Part shown: one piece after another, positions 1 to 8,393 of the stretch
Layout: every line of letters begins with the position of its first letter
Position numbering within the stretch: position 1 is the stretch's first letter
Source of the DNA: Phycisphaerae bacterium
Lineage (GTDB): Bacteria; Planctomycetota; Phycisphaerae; Sedimentisphaerales; Anaerobacaceae
Assembly: GCA_028714255.1 (NCBI GenBank)
Contig: JAQTMR010000009.1
Coordinates: forward strand, 1-64,000
Direction: 5' to 3'
Length of the DNA: 64,000 bases
Notes under the pieces: model-generated
Told to the model about the DNA's origin: nothing
Seen by the model: the letters and a program-made list of their open reading frames with translations, nothing else
Databases searched by the model: none
Position numbers and translations under genes: made by a program

Positions 1-868
1 GGCGTCTTCGCAGCCAGCCGACAAAACCTACGCCAATGCTGCCTAACAAAATAGCGCCTGGAGCGGGAACCGCTGTAATATTCAACACGCCTTCGTAACC
101 ACTGCCGTATCCTTCTGAACCAACCGATCCCGCGGACCACGGTCCACCGGCATTCGGTGTGCGAGTACCCCATCCTTCATCATCAAAGCTTAAACTCCAG
201 CTTTCTGTCCATTCATCCTCGCCTTCTGACTCTGTCCAGTTAACGGCACCAAACCAGATACGAACCTCATCTCCCATCTGCACTTCCTGGTCGGATGCGT
301 CATATCCATTTCCATTGTTGTCATAGTAAGCAGTACCGCTAAAACTGAAATCACCAATGTCTGAGAGCGTATTGATGTAGTAGGCAGGGTCATCTGTCCA
401 CCACTCAACAAGCCACCCTGCTCCCCATGGATTTGCAATTGTCGCGACGTTCCAACCTGTAGCGGCAGTACCTGTAGGTGCGAGACCGGCCGGATCCCAA
501 ACTGTGGTTTCACCCCAGCTTCTGGCGTTAGGATTATCCAGCAGCCAGATGTTGAAACCCGATATACCTTCTCCTTCTCCCAGTCCATCCCGCCAATTCA
601 TATAAGTGTTGTAACTGTCGGGTTGTGGTTTAGGAGCAGCTGGATTGTAGAAGGTTTCATACACTGCTGATGCCCAAGGTTGATGAACTCGGCGTGCATT
701 GAGCTGCGTTGCCTTGTTCTCGCCTGTAACATCAGACAAGCCTGCCGAAGCAGCATACGCTTGAATCAATGCGTCCGGGTCGAAACTAAAAGTAACAGCA
801 CCGTTGGCAGTCGTGCTGACTACAAACACAAATGCTGCTATAGCACAAATTGTTATTAACTTTTTCAT
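1..868 (-). CDS. PEP-CTERM-type secreted protein, 3' end cut by window edge
   Basis: Read leftward from an ATG at 868 the frame stays open for 289 codons to the window edge, so the stop codon lies outside. The first residues, MKKLITICAIAAFVFVVS, form a signal peptide. The middle is rich in Trp, Asp and Gly and matches no catalytic family I recognise. The last visible residues read [19 protein letters not shown] followed by LRRR. This is the same C-terminal sorting signal (Pro-rich motif, membrane helix, Arg cluster) as in the next two genes, so only a few residues are missing. A weak AGAGGT ribosome site precedes the start. The protein is expected to be exported, cut and anchored by an exosortase such as the one at 12681-14660. 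The specific role is unknown. Confidence 0.85.
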   Translation of the reverse strand, partial: MKKLITICAIAAFVFVVSTTANGAVTFSFDPDALIQAYAASAGLSDVTGENKATQLNARRVHQPWASAVYETFYNPAAPKPQPDSYNTYMNWRDGLGEGEGISGFNIWLLDNPNARSWGETTVWDPAGLAPTGTAATGWNVATIANPWGAGWLVEWWTDDPAYYINTLSDIGDFSFSGTAYYDNNGNGYDASDQEVQMGDEVRIWFGAVNWTESEGEDEWTESWSLSFDDEGWGTRTPNAGGPWSAGSVGSEGYGSGYEGVLNITAVPAPGAILLGSIGVGFVGWLRRR

Positions 869-986
869 TTTTTACTTACCTCTTTTATTTTCAATTATTA
901 ACTTTTTACTTTTTTACAAACTTCCTCATCTTGCACAGCAACCCGACAGTACCTTACACCATACCGCTCAACAAAATCCACATCCA

Positions 987-1009
987 GGGCAGGACCTTAC
1001 GTCCTGCCC
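987..1009 (-). terminator. hairpin terminator after the 1028-1738 gene
   Basis: A perfect 9-bp stem, GGGCAGGAC with GTCCTGCCC, closes a 5-base loop 19 bases after the stop of the leftward gene at 1028-1738. The sequence after it on the minus strand is only moderately T-rich (GGATTTTGTTG), so termination may be partial. It separates this gene from the next PEP-CTERM gene (1-868). Confidence 0.6.
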
Positions 1010-1027
1010 GGTGGGATATGCTTACAG

Positions 1028-1738
1028 TTATAGTGCACGGCGTCTTCGCAGCCAGCCGACAAGACTTACACCAATACCGCCCAACAGAATAGCTCCTGGT
1101 GCGGGAATAGGTGCTGTATTTGAGGCAACTCTCACAAGACAATCTTGTTTATAGTCACCAACACTTGGAGAGTCCGATGTCCCCTGTGTGTACAATTGGA
1201 GTACCTTGATTGTGGTATTGTTCCAGTCGCTATTATCGTTGGCCATATCAACCAAAATCTTGACGTCTGCGAAATCTGGTAGGCTCAAGCTGCTTTCCGG
1301 AATTTCTTCCTCAAGACACCAGATAGCCATCTGGTAATTCTTAGCCAGCGTATTGTTGATGCTGCTGGGGTTGAAAACATTGTCCAGATAGTAATTGTAC
1401 AGCCATGCAGTCGCGTTACCCAGAGGGTCGGTGGGGGGAGTGCCTGTGGCTCCTCCAAGTCCTCCGTACATAGCCTTAGTGTCAAGTATGGCATCGTAAG
1501 TTACACCAATGTTGACATGCTCATCTGCTTCGATGCAGAATGAAACAAACTGTCCATCAGCAACTCCGGCGATGTCTTTTGCCGTAAATATAAGTTCGCC
1601 TGCATAGACTGGGGAACCAAAACCATAATATATGCCCTTATCGCCTAAGCCGTTAAGCTTAACAGTAGGCCCGGCAAAAGCTGATGTTGCACAGAGGGCA
1701 CATGCAAGCAGGATTAGTATTAACTTCAACTTATTCAC
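1028..1738 (-). CDS. PEP-CTERM-type surface protein with a possible thioester domain
   Basis: The 236-residue protein has a signal peptide (residues 1-22, ending ATSAFA-G) and a C-terminal sorting signal, [18 protein letters not shown] then LRRRRAL (about 212-236). It should be exported, cut by an exosortase and retained at the surface. The central domain has a FCIE motif (Cys68) and a later YQMAIW motif (Gln136). This Cys...Gln-x-Ala-Ile-Trp pattern is the signature of thioester-forming adhesin domains, where Cys and Gln side chains crosslink. Assignment to that fold is inference from these motifs. The gene sits 36 bases after the next PEP-CTERM gene upstream (1775-2455) and is followed by a hairpin terminator at 987-1009. 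Confidence 0.85.
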   Translation of the reverse strand: MNKLKLILILLACALCATSAFAGPTVKLNGLGDKGIYYGFGSPVYAGELIFTAKDIAGVADGQFVSFCIEADEHVNIGVTYDAILDTKAMYGGLGGATGTPPTDPLGNATAWLYNYYLDNVFNPSSINNTLAKNYQMAIWCLEEEIPESSLSLPDFADVKILVDMANDNSDWNNTTIKVLQLYTQGTSDSPSVGDYKQDCLVRVASNTAPIPAPGAILLGGIGVSLVGWLRRRRAL

Positions 1739-1774
1739 TAAAATTCTCCTTCTAATAGAAACTATCGTTTTTCG

Positions 1775-2455
1775 TTACAGTGTTCTTTTTCTTCTCAGCC
1801 AGCCGACAAGGCTTACACCGATACCGCCCAATAAAATAGCGCCTGGCGCGGGAACGACAACACTCATCTGCCCGCTTAGAGTCCCAACCGCAGAGTCAGT
1901 AAGGCCCTTCTTAATCATGGTGTAGAGGTCCTTACCGCCTGTTGCTTGACCGCTAAAACTGATGTCCCATGGATAGAGTGCATCATACATAGCAAAATCG
2001 TCTATGACTGTCGAATAGGAAGGAGTATAACTAATCATACTCAAATCGTCCTGTATTACTGAATAGGCCAAGTAATCCTTCCCTATTACCAACACACCTC
2101 CAGTTCCGAGCGAAGCGGTCATCACAGTACCGGATACGCCGGTATCATCGGTGATGGTCACTAACGGGGGAGCTATTGGAGTGAGACTCGCAACAAGCTG
2201 AAAACCAGTGTCAGTAATTGGCCCCAGCATCATGGATGGCAGGCCCACAAGGTCTTTGAACACTGCATCAGGTGTTGGAACGGAATCATCAATCTCGATG
2301 TTGCCCAGCGAGAAACTCATTGTCCAACTGGTGCCTGAGCCCGCGATGGCCCATGAGGTTGTCCCTGCCTTAGTGGTGAAGTTCAGTGAAGGATAAGCCC
2401 ATGCAGGCGCGGCCATTAAAGCACACACCATTAATCCTAATAATACTTTTTTCAT
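1775..2455 (-). CDS. PEP-CTERM-type secreted protein; passenger shared with the beta-helix protein
   Basis: The 226-residue protein starts with a signal peptide (MKKVLLGLMVCALMAAPAWA) after a good AGGAG ribosome site 9 bases upstream. It ends with the sorting signal [19 protein letters not shown] plus LRRKRTL. The passenger between them (about 24-200) has no enzyme motif. It clearly aligns with residues about 658-840 of the large protein at 34564-38070: shared landmarks in order are SLNF, NIE(I/V)DDS, LPSM, TDD or TDN, AYS...DDL, SFSG and GTLSGQ. The domain is therefore a mobile, non-catalytic secreted module, probably beta-rich. Function is unknown. The gene is the middle of three consecutive sorting substrates. 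Confidence 0.87.
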   Translation of the reverse strand: MKKVLLGLMVCALMAAPAWAYPSLNFTTKAGTTSWAIAGSGTSWTMSFSLGNIEIDDSVPTPDAVFKDLVGLPSMMLGPITDTGFQLVASLTPIAPPLVTITDDTGVSGTVMTASLGTGGVLVIGKDYLAYSVIQDDLSMISYTPSYSTVIDDFAMYDALYPWDISFSGQATGGKDLYTMIKKGLTDSAVGTLSGQMSVVVPAPGAILLGGIGVSLVGWLRRKRTL

Positions 2456-2511
2456 TTTTATTTTCTCCTATTTTTGTGCAAAAACAATAAAGGTTGCTAA
2501 AAAGCAATCAC

Positions 2512-2536
2512 ATTAACCTTCGATTGAAAGGTTAAT
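2512..2536 (-). terminator. terminator after the 2545-3396 gene
   Basis: A perfect 9-bp stem, ATTAACCTT with AAGGTTAAT, closes a 7-base loop directly after the stop of the leftward gene at 2545. A T-run (GCTTTTT) lies about 7 bases beyond it on the minus strand. It should insulate that gene from the PEP-CTERM genes that follow. Confidence 0.55.
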
Positions 2537-2544
2537 ATTTGTTT

Positions 2545-3396
2545 TTAGGTCTGCCAAGGCGGACCGTGAGGTAATCGCTCAAAAATAAATGCTGGAGAAA
2601 AACAAACCGGCTGTCTGGTTCTTAGAGCCAAACAGTTCAGTGAAAGTTCTAAATTATGCCGCCTTTGTATAATTGCAGACGTAAATGCAAACGGACTCCT
2701 TTCTCCGGCAGATGCGCACCTGCAATCCCTGCTCAATAGCAATTTGGCTGCACGAGATAATGCGCCAACTCGCCCCCATTGATTTGAAACTACCCTTTTG
2801 TCATCAGGTATTCCCTCCAGACAGTGAAGGAGACCTATGAACCGTGTGCCTTCGATATCACAACGAGGCCTGGAAAAATTTTCAAGCTCGCACACATACG
2901 TGGCTTTGGAAGAAAGCGATTGTTTTACCTGCTGTCTGCCGCAGATATGCGGCACCAGCCTGGGGACAGCATCAATCCCTGCCTGGCCGATATATAACAA
3001 CCCCACTACCGCTGCCAGCCAAACCCGCCGGTCCTTGACCAGTGAAACGCACAGGAACCCCGTTAATGTCATGAAAAATGCTGCAGGTAAGGGCGGCAAA
3101 GACTTTACATTTGTTGGAAGCGAGGAAGCTTCTGAGCCTGCAAAAAGAGCAGGCGGCTTTGTAAGTTCTGCGCCGATGTCAGCCAGTTGGGAATTAGAAT
3201 ATTGGGCAACTTGCGAGGTTTCGGATGCAAACCCAATATGCGTATCTGAACATAGGGACACGCCGCGGGTAACAAAACTGCTGCCGTGACTGCTCGCCGT
3301 CGGCGCAGCATTCACCCACGTCACAACAAAAAGAAGGAATAGTACAACTAACCACTTACTACCCTTACCCAACACCCTGTCTCCATTTTCCCACAT
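2545..3396 (-). CDS. secreted/membrane protein of unknown function with internal sorting-like segment
   Basis: I do not recognise a family. I chose the ATG at 3396 because AGGAG precedes it; a GTG at 3426 would add 10 residues. The 283-residue product has a signal peptide (about 12-30, ending VNA). A central segment, LPPLPAAFFMTLTGFLCVSL then VKDRR (100-124), looks like a PEP-CTERM signal, with a Pro motif, a helix and basic residues. It is internal, followed by a second hydrophobic stretch (126-145) and a Cys- and Arg-rich tail of about 135 residues. The gene has its own promoter (3533-3561) and terminator (2512-2536), so it is probably a separate unit at the edge of the sorting locus. Confidence 0.6.
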   Translation of the reverse strand: MWENGDRVLGKGSKWLVVLFLLFVVTWVNAAPTASSHGSSFVTRGVSLCSDTHIGFASETSQVAQYSNSQLADIGAELTKPPALFAGSEASSLPTNVKSLPPLPAAFFMTLTGFLCVSLVKDRRVWLAAVVGLLYIGQAGIDAVPRLVPHICGRQQVKQSLSSKATYVCELENFSRPRCDIEGTRFIGLLHCLEGIPDDKRVVSNQWGRVGALSRAAKLLLSRDCRCASAGERSPFAFTSAIIQRRHNLELSLNCLALRTRQPVCFSPAFIFERLPHGPPWQT

Positions 3397-3532
3397 TTTT
3401 AAGTGACCACTCCTCCAAGAGCGCACTAATTATTTACACACTCCAAGCACCTACTCTAAACATCCGTGAGTAAAAATGACCTCCTCGTCGCCCCAACATA
3501 CTCCTCTTTATTTGGAACGAAATCGGCGTGTA

Positions 3533-3561
3533 TTTTTACTATTAATACCCCTTTATGTCAA
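3533..3561 (-). promoter_or_regulatory. candidate sigma70 promoter for the 2545-3396 gene
   Basis: On the minus strand a perfect -35 TTGACA is followed after 17 bases by TAAAAA (4 of 6 matches to TATAAT). Transcription would start near 3526, giving a leader of about 130 bases. Confidence 0.5.
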
Positions 3562-3619
3562 GCAAAAAGTGATAAAAAAAACTTTTTCTTTGGCACAGAA
3601 AATAAAATAAATGGCTGCA

Positions 3620-3649
3620 TACCACTTAGGGGCTACTCCTTAAGTGGTA
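3620..3649. repeat. inverted repeat in the 3397-3794 intergenic gap
   Basis: A perfect 9-bp inverted repeat, TACCACTTA with TAAGTGGTA, closes a 12-base loop. It lies upstream of the candidate promoter at 3533-3561, relative to leftward transcription, and downstream of the LuxR-type gene. It could be an operator or a weak terminator for the LuxR gene: the sequence on its minus-strand 3' side is A/T-rich without a clean T-run. The rest of this roughly 400-base gap is A/T-rich and I see no gene in it. Confidence 0.4.
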
Positions 3650-3794
3650 CGCCGGGAAATGCAATACTTTTAGCTGCAAATAAGGGGATGTAAAAAGGCT
3701 ATAAAGGAAGAAATACGCCGAGAAAACAGAGTTTCGCATCTATGGCGAATAAGGTACTTTTGCTATTTTCCGGGCATATCCAAAAGGAAGGAAG

Positions 3795-4178
3795 TTATTC
3801 AGAAGGGTCCTTGTAAGGCTGCAACTTTCTCGATTCCACGATAGGAATGGGAACTGTTGCATTGTATCGGGCGAAAAGTTCGTTCGAATCGGACACAAAT
3901 CTTAAGAGCATCGCCATTTTGCTCTTGACCTGAATCTTTCGATAGATATTTCTGATGTGAGTTTTTGCGGTTCCCCCCGTTATCCCCAGCTCTTTAGCTA
4001 TGTCATTGTTTCTGGCGCCCTGGCAAACAAGTTCCGCTATCTGGCGCTCACGAGGAGTCAAGCTGTAACGGTTCTGCAGATATGACCACTGTTTTCCGTT
4101 TAACAGCACAACATTATACTGTTTACTGCGGAAATTGTCTTTGCCGTCTTCGTTCACTGGCTTTTGCAGTTGAGACAT
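3795..4178 (-). CDS. LuxR/NarL-type solo HTH regulator
   Basis: The 127-residue protein has a GerE-type helix-turn-helix at residues about 38-95. It shows the typical LTPRERQIAELVCQG start and the TAKTHIRNIYRKI recognition helix. There is no receiver or ligand domain before it, only about 37 uncharacterised residues, plus a 30-residue tail. It should bind DNA in the cytoplasm; the signal it senses is unknown. Its ATG lies 2 bases after the stop of the large TPR gene (TAA-CT-ATG), so the two are translationally coupled. It closes the EPS gene run just before the exported substrate genes, which it may control. Confidence 0.85.
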   Translation of the reverse strand: MSQLQKPVNEDGKDNFRSKQYNVVLLNGKQWSYLQNRYSLTPRERQIAELVCQGARNNDIAKELGITGGTAKTHIRNIYRKIQVKSKMAMLLRFVSDSNELFARYNATVPIPIVESRKLQPYKDPSE

Positions 4179-4180
4179 AG

Positions 4181-7100
4181 TTAATTTTCTTTTGACAATG
4201 CTTTGAGCAGATTCTGCGCCTCGTTCAGGTCCGCCGGCGATAATCCTCCAACCTGGCTCTCTAAATCCAAAGTTTGGTTCAAATAGCTAATTGCTTTGTC
4301 TCTTTCGCCGAGTCCGGCGAAAGCCCTTGCTAAATGAAAATAGGAACTGACGCGCCCCGGCGACTGAGCCGGGTAAAGCTCTATACACGAAGTGAAATCC
4401 TGTATGGCTTCGTTAAATTTGCCAAGTCGGTAACACGCCATGCCGTGGGTGTCAATAAGGTCCGCATACTGAGGCGCTATTTGCAGTCCCCTCTCGGCAA
4501 GGTCGAACGCCTGTTGATATTTGCCTTGCTCTTCACACATCAACCATGCAAGATTATTAATGGCGATTATATTGTCAGGCTGAAGTGCAACAATTCGCTG
4601 ATTAAGTTCGACTGCTTCTGCATTGCGTCCGGTCATTTGCAGCAAAATAGCAAGACTAAACATCGCTCTGGGATGTTCCGGCATTTTGGCTATGACCATA
4701 CGAAGAATATCCTCGGCGGTTTTCATCACCGCAGAATCTCCGCCTTTAGTCAATTCCTCGGCAATACTAATAAGGATTTGACTGTGCTGGGGGTGTTGTT
4801 CAAACCAATCGTTAGCTTTGGCCATAATATCAGCATATCGGCCATCTTCATTAAACAAGCTGCACTGTGCTAATAATACTCTGGGGTCGTTAGGGTCGGA
4901 TTCAAATAGTGAACCAAACAGTTTTTCTGCTTCATCTTTATTGCCGTTTTTGTATAACGCAGAAGCTAAGGCGATGTTACATCTTCGGCGAGTAGGGTCA
5001 TCTTTGCAAACACTCAACTGTTCTCTTAGCAGTTTCACTGCTTTTTCCTGCTCACCTGCCGCGACGTATGTGCCGGCTAAGTTCATAGCAATCTCAACAT
5101 TATTTGGATCCTTTTCCCACAAAGCCTTGAGAGTAGGAATCGCCAACGCCGGCGACCTGGCCGCCTCGATATTGGCTTTGAGCAGCAGCAGCGCCGTGTC
5201 GTTAGGTCTGTGGATAAGACCACGCAAAACGGAATCCATAGCTTTTGCGATTTGTCCGTCCCTCAGCGCCAGTTCCCCAAGAAGCCCCCATGCCTCGCCA
5301 TTTTCGGGCTGGTCGTCGGTTATCTTCTGAAGAATTGCGGCGGCTTTTTCTGTCGCCGGGGCTGTCCCCTCAACGACAAGTAACCGCGCTTTGTATAGCT
5401 GCAGTTCGATATCATCAGGATTTGACTCTAAGGCTTTATCAAGAATGGCTCTTCCATGTTCGAGAATGTCCGGGTTATCAGACGCTAAAAAGAGCAAAAC
5501 AGCGCGCTTCTGAATACCAAGGTTGTCCGGAGCAATGGATATCGCCTGTTTTATATCAGCAGACGCTTTATCCAATTGGCCCGTAAAACGATAGAAATCA
5601 CTCTTGGCTACCCAAGCCTCAACGTTTTCAGGTTCGATGGTAACGGCATATTCGAGGTCTTCCTTCGCTCTATCGGTCTGCCCAATGGTAGTGTACGTCC
5701 TGGCGCGAAGGACATAAGCTGATGCGTTGTTGAGGTTGCTCACCGTCTCATTACAAAGTCTTACCGCCTCTTCAGGTTCTCCCTGACGAATGCTCAATTG
5801 GATTTGCGCAACTATCACCGGCAGTGCATTGGGGTCATGGGCCTTGAGTTCACCCAGTAACTTACCTGCCTCATCAAATTTATTTTGCTGTATCTTGAGT
5901 ATTGCAAGAGACAAGGCAACAGCTCTGTCATTGGGGTCCTTGCTCAGCAAATCGTCCATAACATCGGAGGCAGGGTCCAACTGCCCATGTCTGAGATAAC
6001 TCTGCAATTGGAGCCTCTGAAGTTGGGGATGGTCGAGCTTATCGGCGGCAGCACGGCTCAAAATCTCGTCGGCCTTGTCGTATTCTTTTGCCCTGTAAAG
6101 TGCTGAAACCATAGGGATGATTATGCGGAGGTCCCGAGGTGACCGGTCCAACGCCCTGCTGTAGGTTGAAAGTGCTACCTGGAGGTTCCCTATCCGTTCG
6201 TAGGTTGCAGCAAGCAACATACGGCTTTCCTGGTCATCCGGATTGGCACGCAGACTTTCTTCGAGAAGTGAAATTATTTGGCTCTGGTGGTCTTTGAAAT
6301 CATCGCTGCCAAACCAAATTTTTGTTTGTTCATACCGCCACTGCCGGCCGTCTTCTCCTTCGAGGGACTTTATGTCATTGATGAGTTGTTGGGTTTTTTC
6401 GGGGCTTTTAAGAACATCCCGACAAGCTAAAAGGCGACGCTTCACGGGAATATCATTCGGAAGTTTCTTGGCAAGATTGCCAAGCAATTTATAAACACTC
6501 TCTTCCTGTCCCCATTGAGCATAAAACTGAACAAGCAGTAAACCTAATTCGCGTTCGTCAGCGGGCTTATCGATGCGAGCCAGCGCTTCCTTGATAACTG
6601 TTTCACATTTCTCGCGGTCACCCTGCCAGGCCAACAAAATTGCAAGGTATCTCACGGGTTCAACAGCCTCAGGATTTTCCTTTATTGCGTTGTTTAACAC
6701 TAATACCGCTTCATCTGTTTTATTTTGAGAAGTGAGTAATTCGACTTCAGCCATAGCAATTCTTACTTGCGATGGGTGCGTTTTCTTCAATTGGGCTATC
6801 AACACCCCGGCATCGGCAAATTTACGCTGTTCCATTGCGACCTGAAACTGCAGAAGCTTTACCCCAAGAGAACCGTTGGTGCCTTTTTCCAGAACGGACA
6901 ACTGCTTTTCTATATCCTGCCACGATTCGGCATTTTTGTCCGTTGTTCTTGCCGCCAGCAGTTGTATCCGGGCCTGTAAATGTAGTAAAGCGGCCTCAGG
7001 ATTTTCCGGTGAAAGCTGCATTGCTCTATAAGCAATATCTGCTGTTTGAACCCAGTCACCTGTTTGAGCCAACAATCTGGCAAGGGCCAAATGTCCTTCT

Positions 7101-8359
7101 AAAAAATCAGGTCTTTCAGATACTAAAGTGCTCAATTCCCGCATCGCCAATTGTGTATCACCCAAACGAGACAGAACTGATGCCATCGCCAATCGAATTC
7201 TTGGAGTTTTATCACCTAACTCCATCGCCCGGCGCCAACATTTGACTGCCTCATAACCATTATTCTGCCCTTTCGAATTGGCGACAAGACCCTCCAAAAA
7301 AGCCACGGTAGCAGGAGCAATATCCTTTTGGCTTAGTTCGGAAATACAATCGGTAGCACGGCCGAGCTCGTCGCACCGAATAAACAACTCTGCGGCAATA
7401 GGCATAAAATCCCATGGTTGAGAAGAAAGTTCTTCCAATCCGGCTTCGGCGACTTTCAACATCTTTTCTTTTGATTCCGATTTCAATGCCAGCTGCGCCC
7501 ATGTTTGCCACAGAATAAAGTTTGTTGGTTCAAGAGTTTGCACTACCGAAAGGTGCTCCTCAGCTTTGTCAAAAATACTTGCCTCGATAAATCCCCTCGC
7601 AAGGCGCAACCTCACCACGATATCAGATAAATCCTGTTTTTCGGCTTGCTCCAGGTCGGCCAGGGCACTTGCATTGTCTCTATTGCTAAAATGAAAATTG
7701 GCACGGATTATATAAGCCATCGCCGAGGACGGATTATTTTCTACCGCCCTGTCAAGCCAACTTTCAGGCAGTTCCGAAGAAACTTCCGGTCGTTGCCTGA
7801 GCAGTTGCCACAATGCCTCGTAGGCTAATATCTGATCGGGATAACTTTCTATGATAGCCTCTAATTCCGCTGCAGCCTCGTCGAACTTCCGCTGTTCGGC
7901 AAGCGACAGGGCCAGCAGCTTTCGAAGTTCAGGGGCTTGATTTATTTCGAGTACCCTCCGTGCGATTAACTCGGCCTCGCCGGGCATACCCATACCAAGA
8001 TATACTTCTGTAAGTCGTATAGCTGCATCGATATTGCCCTTTTCCACCCTCAAAACAATTCGATAAGCCGAAACGGCCTGCTGGATATTACCGTGTCCTA
8101 AAGGCCTGATATTAAGCTGAGCATCGGCATATTTAAGCAGGGCTGAAACATCATCAGACTCAACGGCAATATAACGTCCCAGGTTTGTCGCCGCTTCTTC
8201 CCACCTTTGTTCCTCATATGCCTTGTTGCCAATCTCTAGCGCGTTCTCGGCCCGACTGCTCCTCTGCCATCGGCGCAATCCGTAAGCTGTTACAGCTAAA
8301 ACACTTAAACCGATAACCAAAACAATCGCCAATTTCCAGTTAAAATATCTTCTTGGCAT
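4181..8359 (-). CDS. giant membrane-anchored TPR protein
   Basis: The 1392-residue protein has a short basic start and one N-terminal membrane helix (about 9-28, LAIVLVIGLSVLAVTAYGL). Almost everything after it is tandem tetratricopeptide repeats with A..L...G and NP(D/E)D spacing. It lacks a lipobox Cys, so it is anchored by the helix and not by lipid. TPR proteins of comparable size accompany exosortase/EPS systems (for example the PEP-CTERM-system TPR lipoprotein family) and scaffold export or assembly. Periplasmic location is inferred. It is 34 bases after the sugar-phosphate transferase and directly coupled to the LuxR-type gene. Confidence 0.85.
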   Translation of the reverse strand: MPRRYFNWKLAIVLVIGLSVLAVTAYGLRRWQRSSRAENALEIGNKAYEEQRWEEAATNLGRYIAVESDDVSALLKYADAQLNIRPLGHGNIQQAVSAYRIVLRVEKGNIDAAIRLTEVYLGMGMPGEAELIARRVLEINQAPELRKLLALSLAEQRKFDEAAAELEAIIESYPDQILAYEALWQLLRQRPEVSSELPESWLDRAVENNPSSAMAYIIRANFHFSNRDNASALADLEQAEKQDLSDIVVRLRLARGFIEASIFDKAEEHLSVVQTLEPTNFILWQTWAQLALKSESKEKMLKVAEAGLEELSSQPWDFMPIAAELFIRCDELGRATDCISELSQKDIAPATVAFLEGLVANSKGQNNGYEAVKCWRRAMELGDKTPRIRLAMASVLSRLGDTQLAMRELSTLVSERPDFLEGHLALARLLAQTGDWVQTADIAYRAMQLSPENPEAALLHLQARIQLLAARTTDKNAESWQDIEKQLSVLEKGTNGSLGVKLLQFQVAMEQRKFADAGVLIAQLKKTHPSQVRIAMAEVELLTSQNKTDEAVLVLNNAIKENPEAVEPVRYLAILLAWQGDREKCETVIKEALARIDKPADERELGLLLVQFYAQWGQEESVYKLLGNLAKKLPNDIPVKRRLLACRDVLKSPEKTQQLINDIKSLEGEDGRQWRYEQTKIWFGSDDFKDHQSQIISLLEESLRANPDDQESRMLLAATYERIGNLQVALSTYSRALDRSPRDLRIIIPMVSALYRAKEYDKADEILSRAAADKLDHPQLQRLQLQSYLRHGQLDPASDVMDDLLSKDPNDRAVALSLAILKIQQNKFDEAGKLLGELKAHDPNALPVIVAQIQLSIRQGEPEEAVRLCNETVSNLNNASAYVLRARTYTTIGQTDRAKEDLEYAVTIEPENVEAWVAKSDFYRFTGQLDKASADIKQAISIAPDNLGIQKRAVLLFLASDNPDILEHGRAILDKALESNPDDIELQLYKARLLVVEGTAPATEKAAAILQKITDDQPENGEAWGLLGELALRDGQIAKAMDSVLRGLIHRPNDTALLLLKANIEAARSPALAIPTLKALWEKDPNNVEIAMNLAGTYVAAGEQEKAVKLLREQLSVCKDDPTRRRCNIALASALYKNGNKDEAEKLFGSLFESDPNDPRVLLAQCSLFNEDGRYADIMAKANDWFEQHPQHSQILISIAEELTKGGDSAVMKTAEDILRMVIAKMPEHPRAMFSLAILLQMTGRNAEAVELNQRIVALQPDNIIAINNLAWLMCEEQGKYQQAFDLAERGLQIAPQYADLIDTHGMACYRLGKFNEAIQDFTSCIELYPAQSPGRVSSYFHLARAFAGLGERDKAISYLNQTLDLESQVGGLSPADLNEAQNLLKALSKEN

Positions 8360-8393
8360 TTTACATATCCTTTCTTACGTATAAATTGCGGTC

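Noticed and set aside
3466-3693. 75-codon rightward frame
   Set aside because: It runs across a leftward promoter and an inverted repeat, has no ribosome site and low-complexity composition.
4334-5330. Long rightward frames of 113-179 codons opposite the TPR gene
   Set aside because: They are antisense shadows of the repetitive TPR coding sequence and show no protein-family features.
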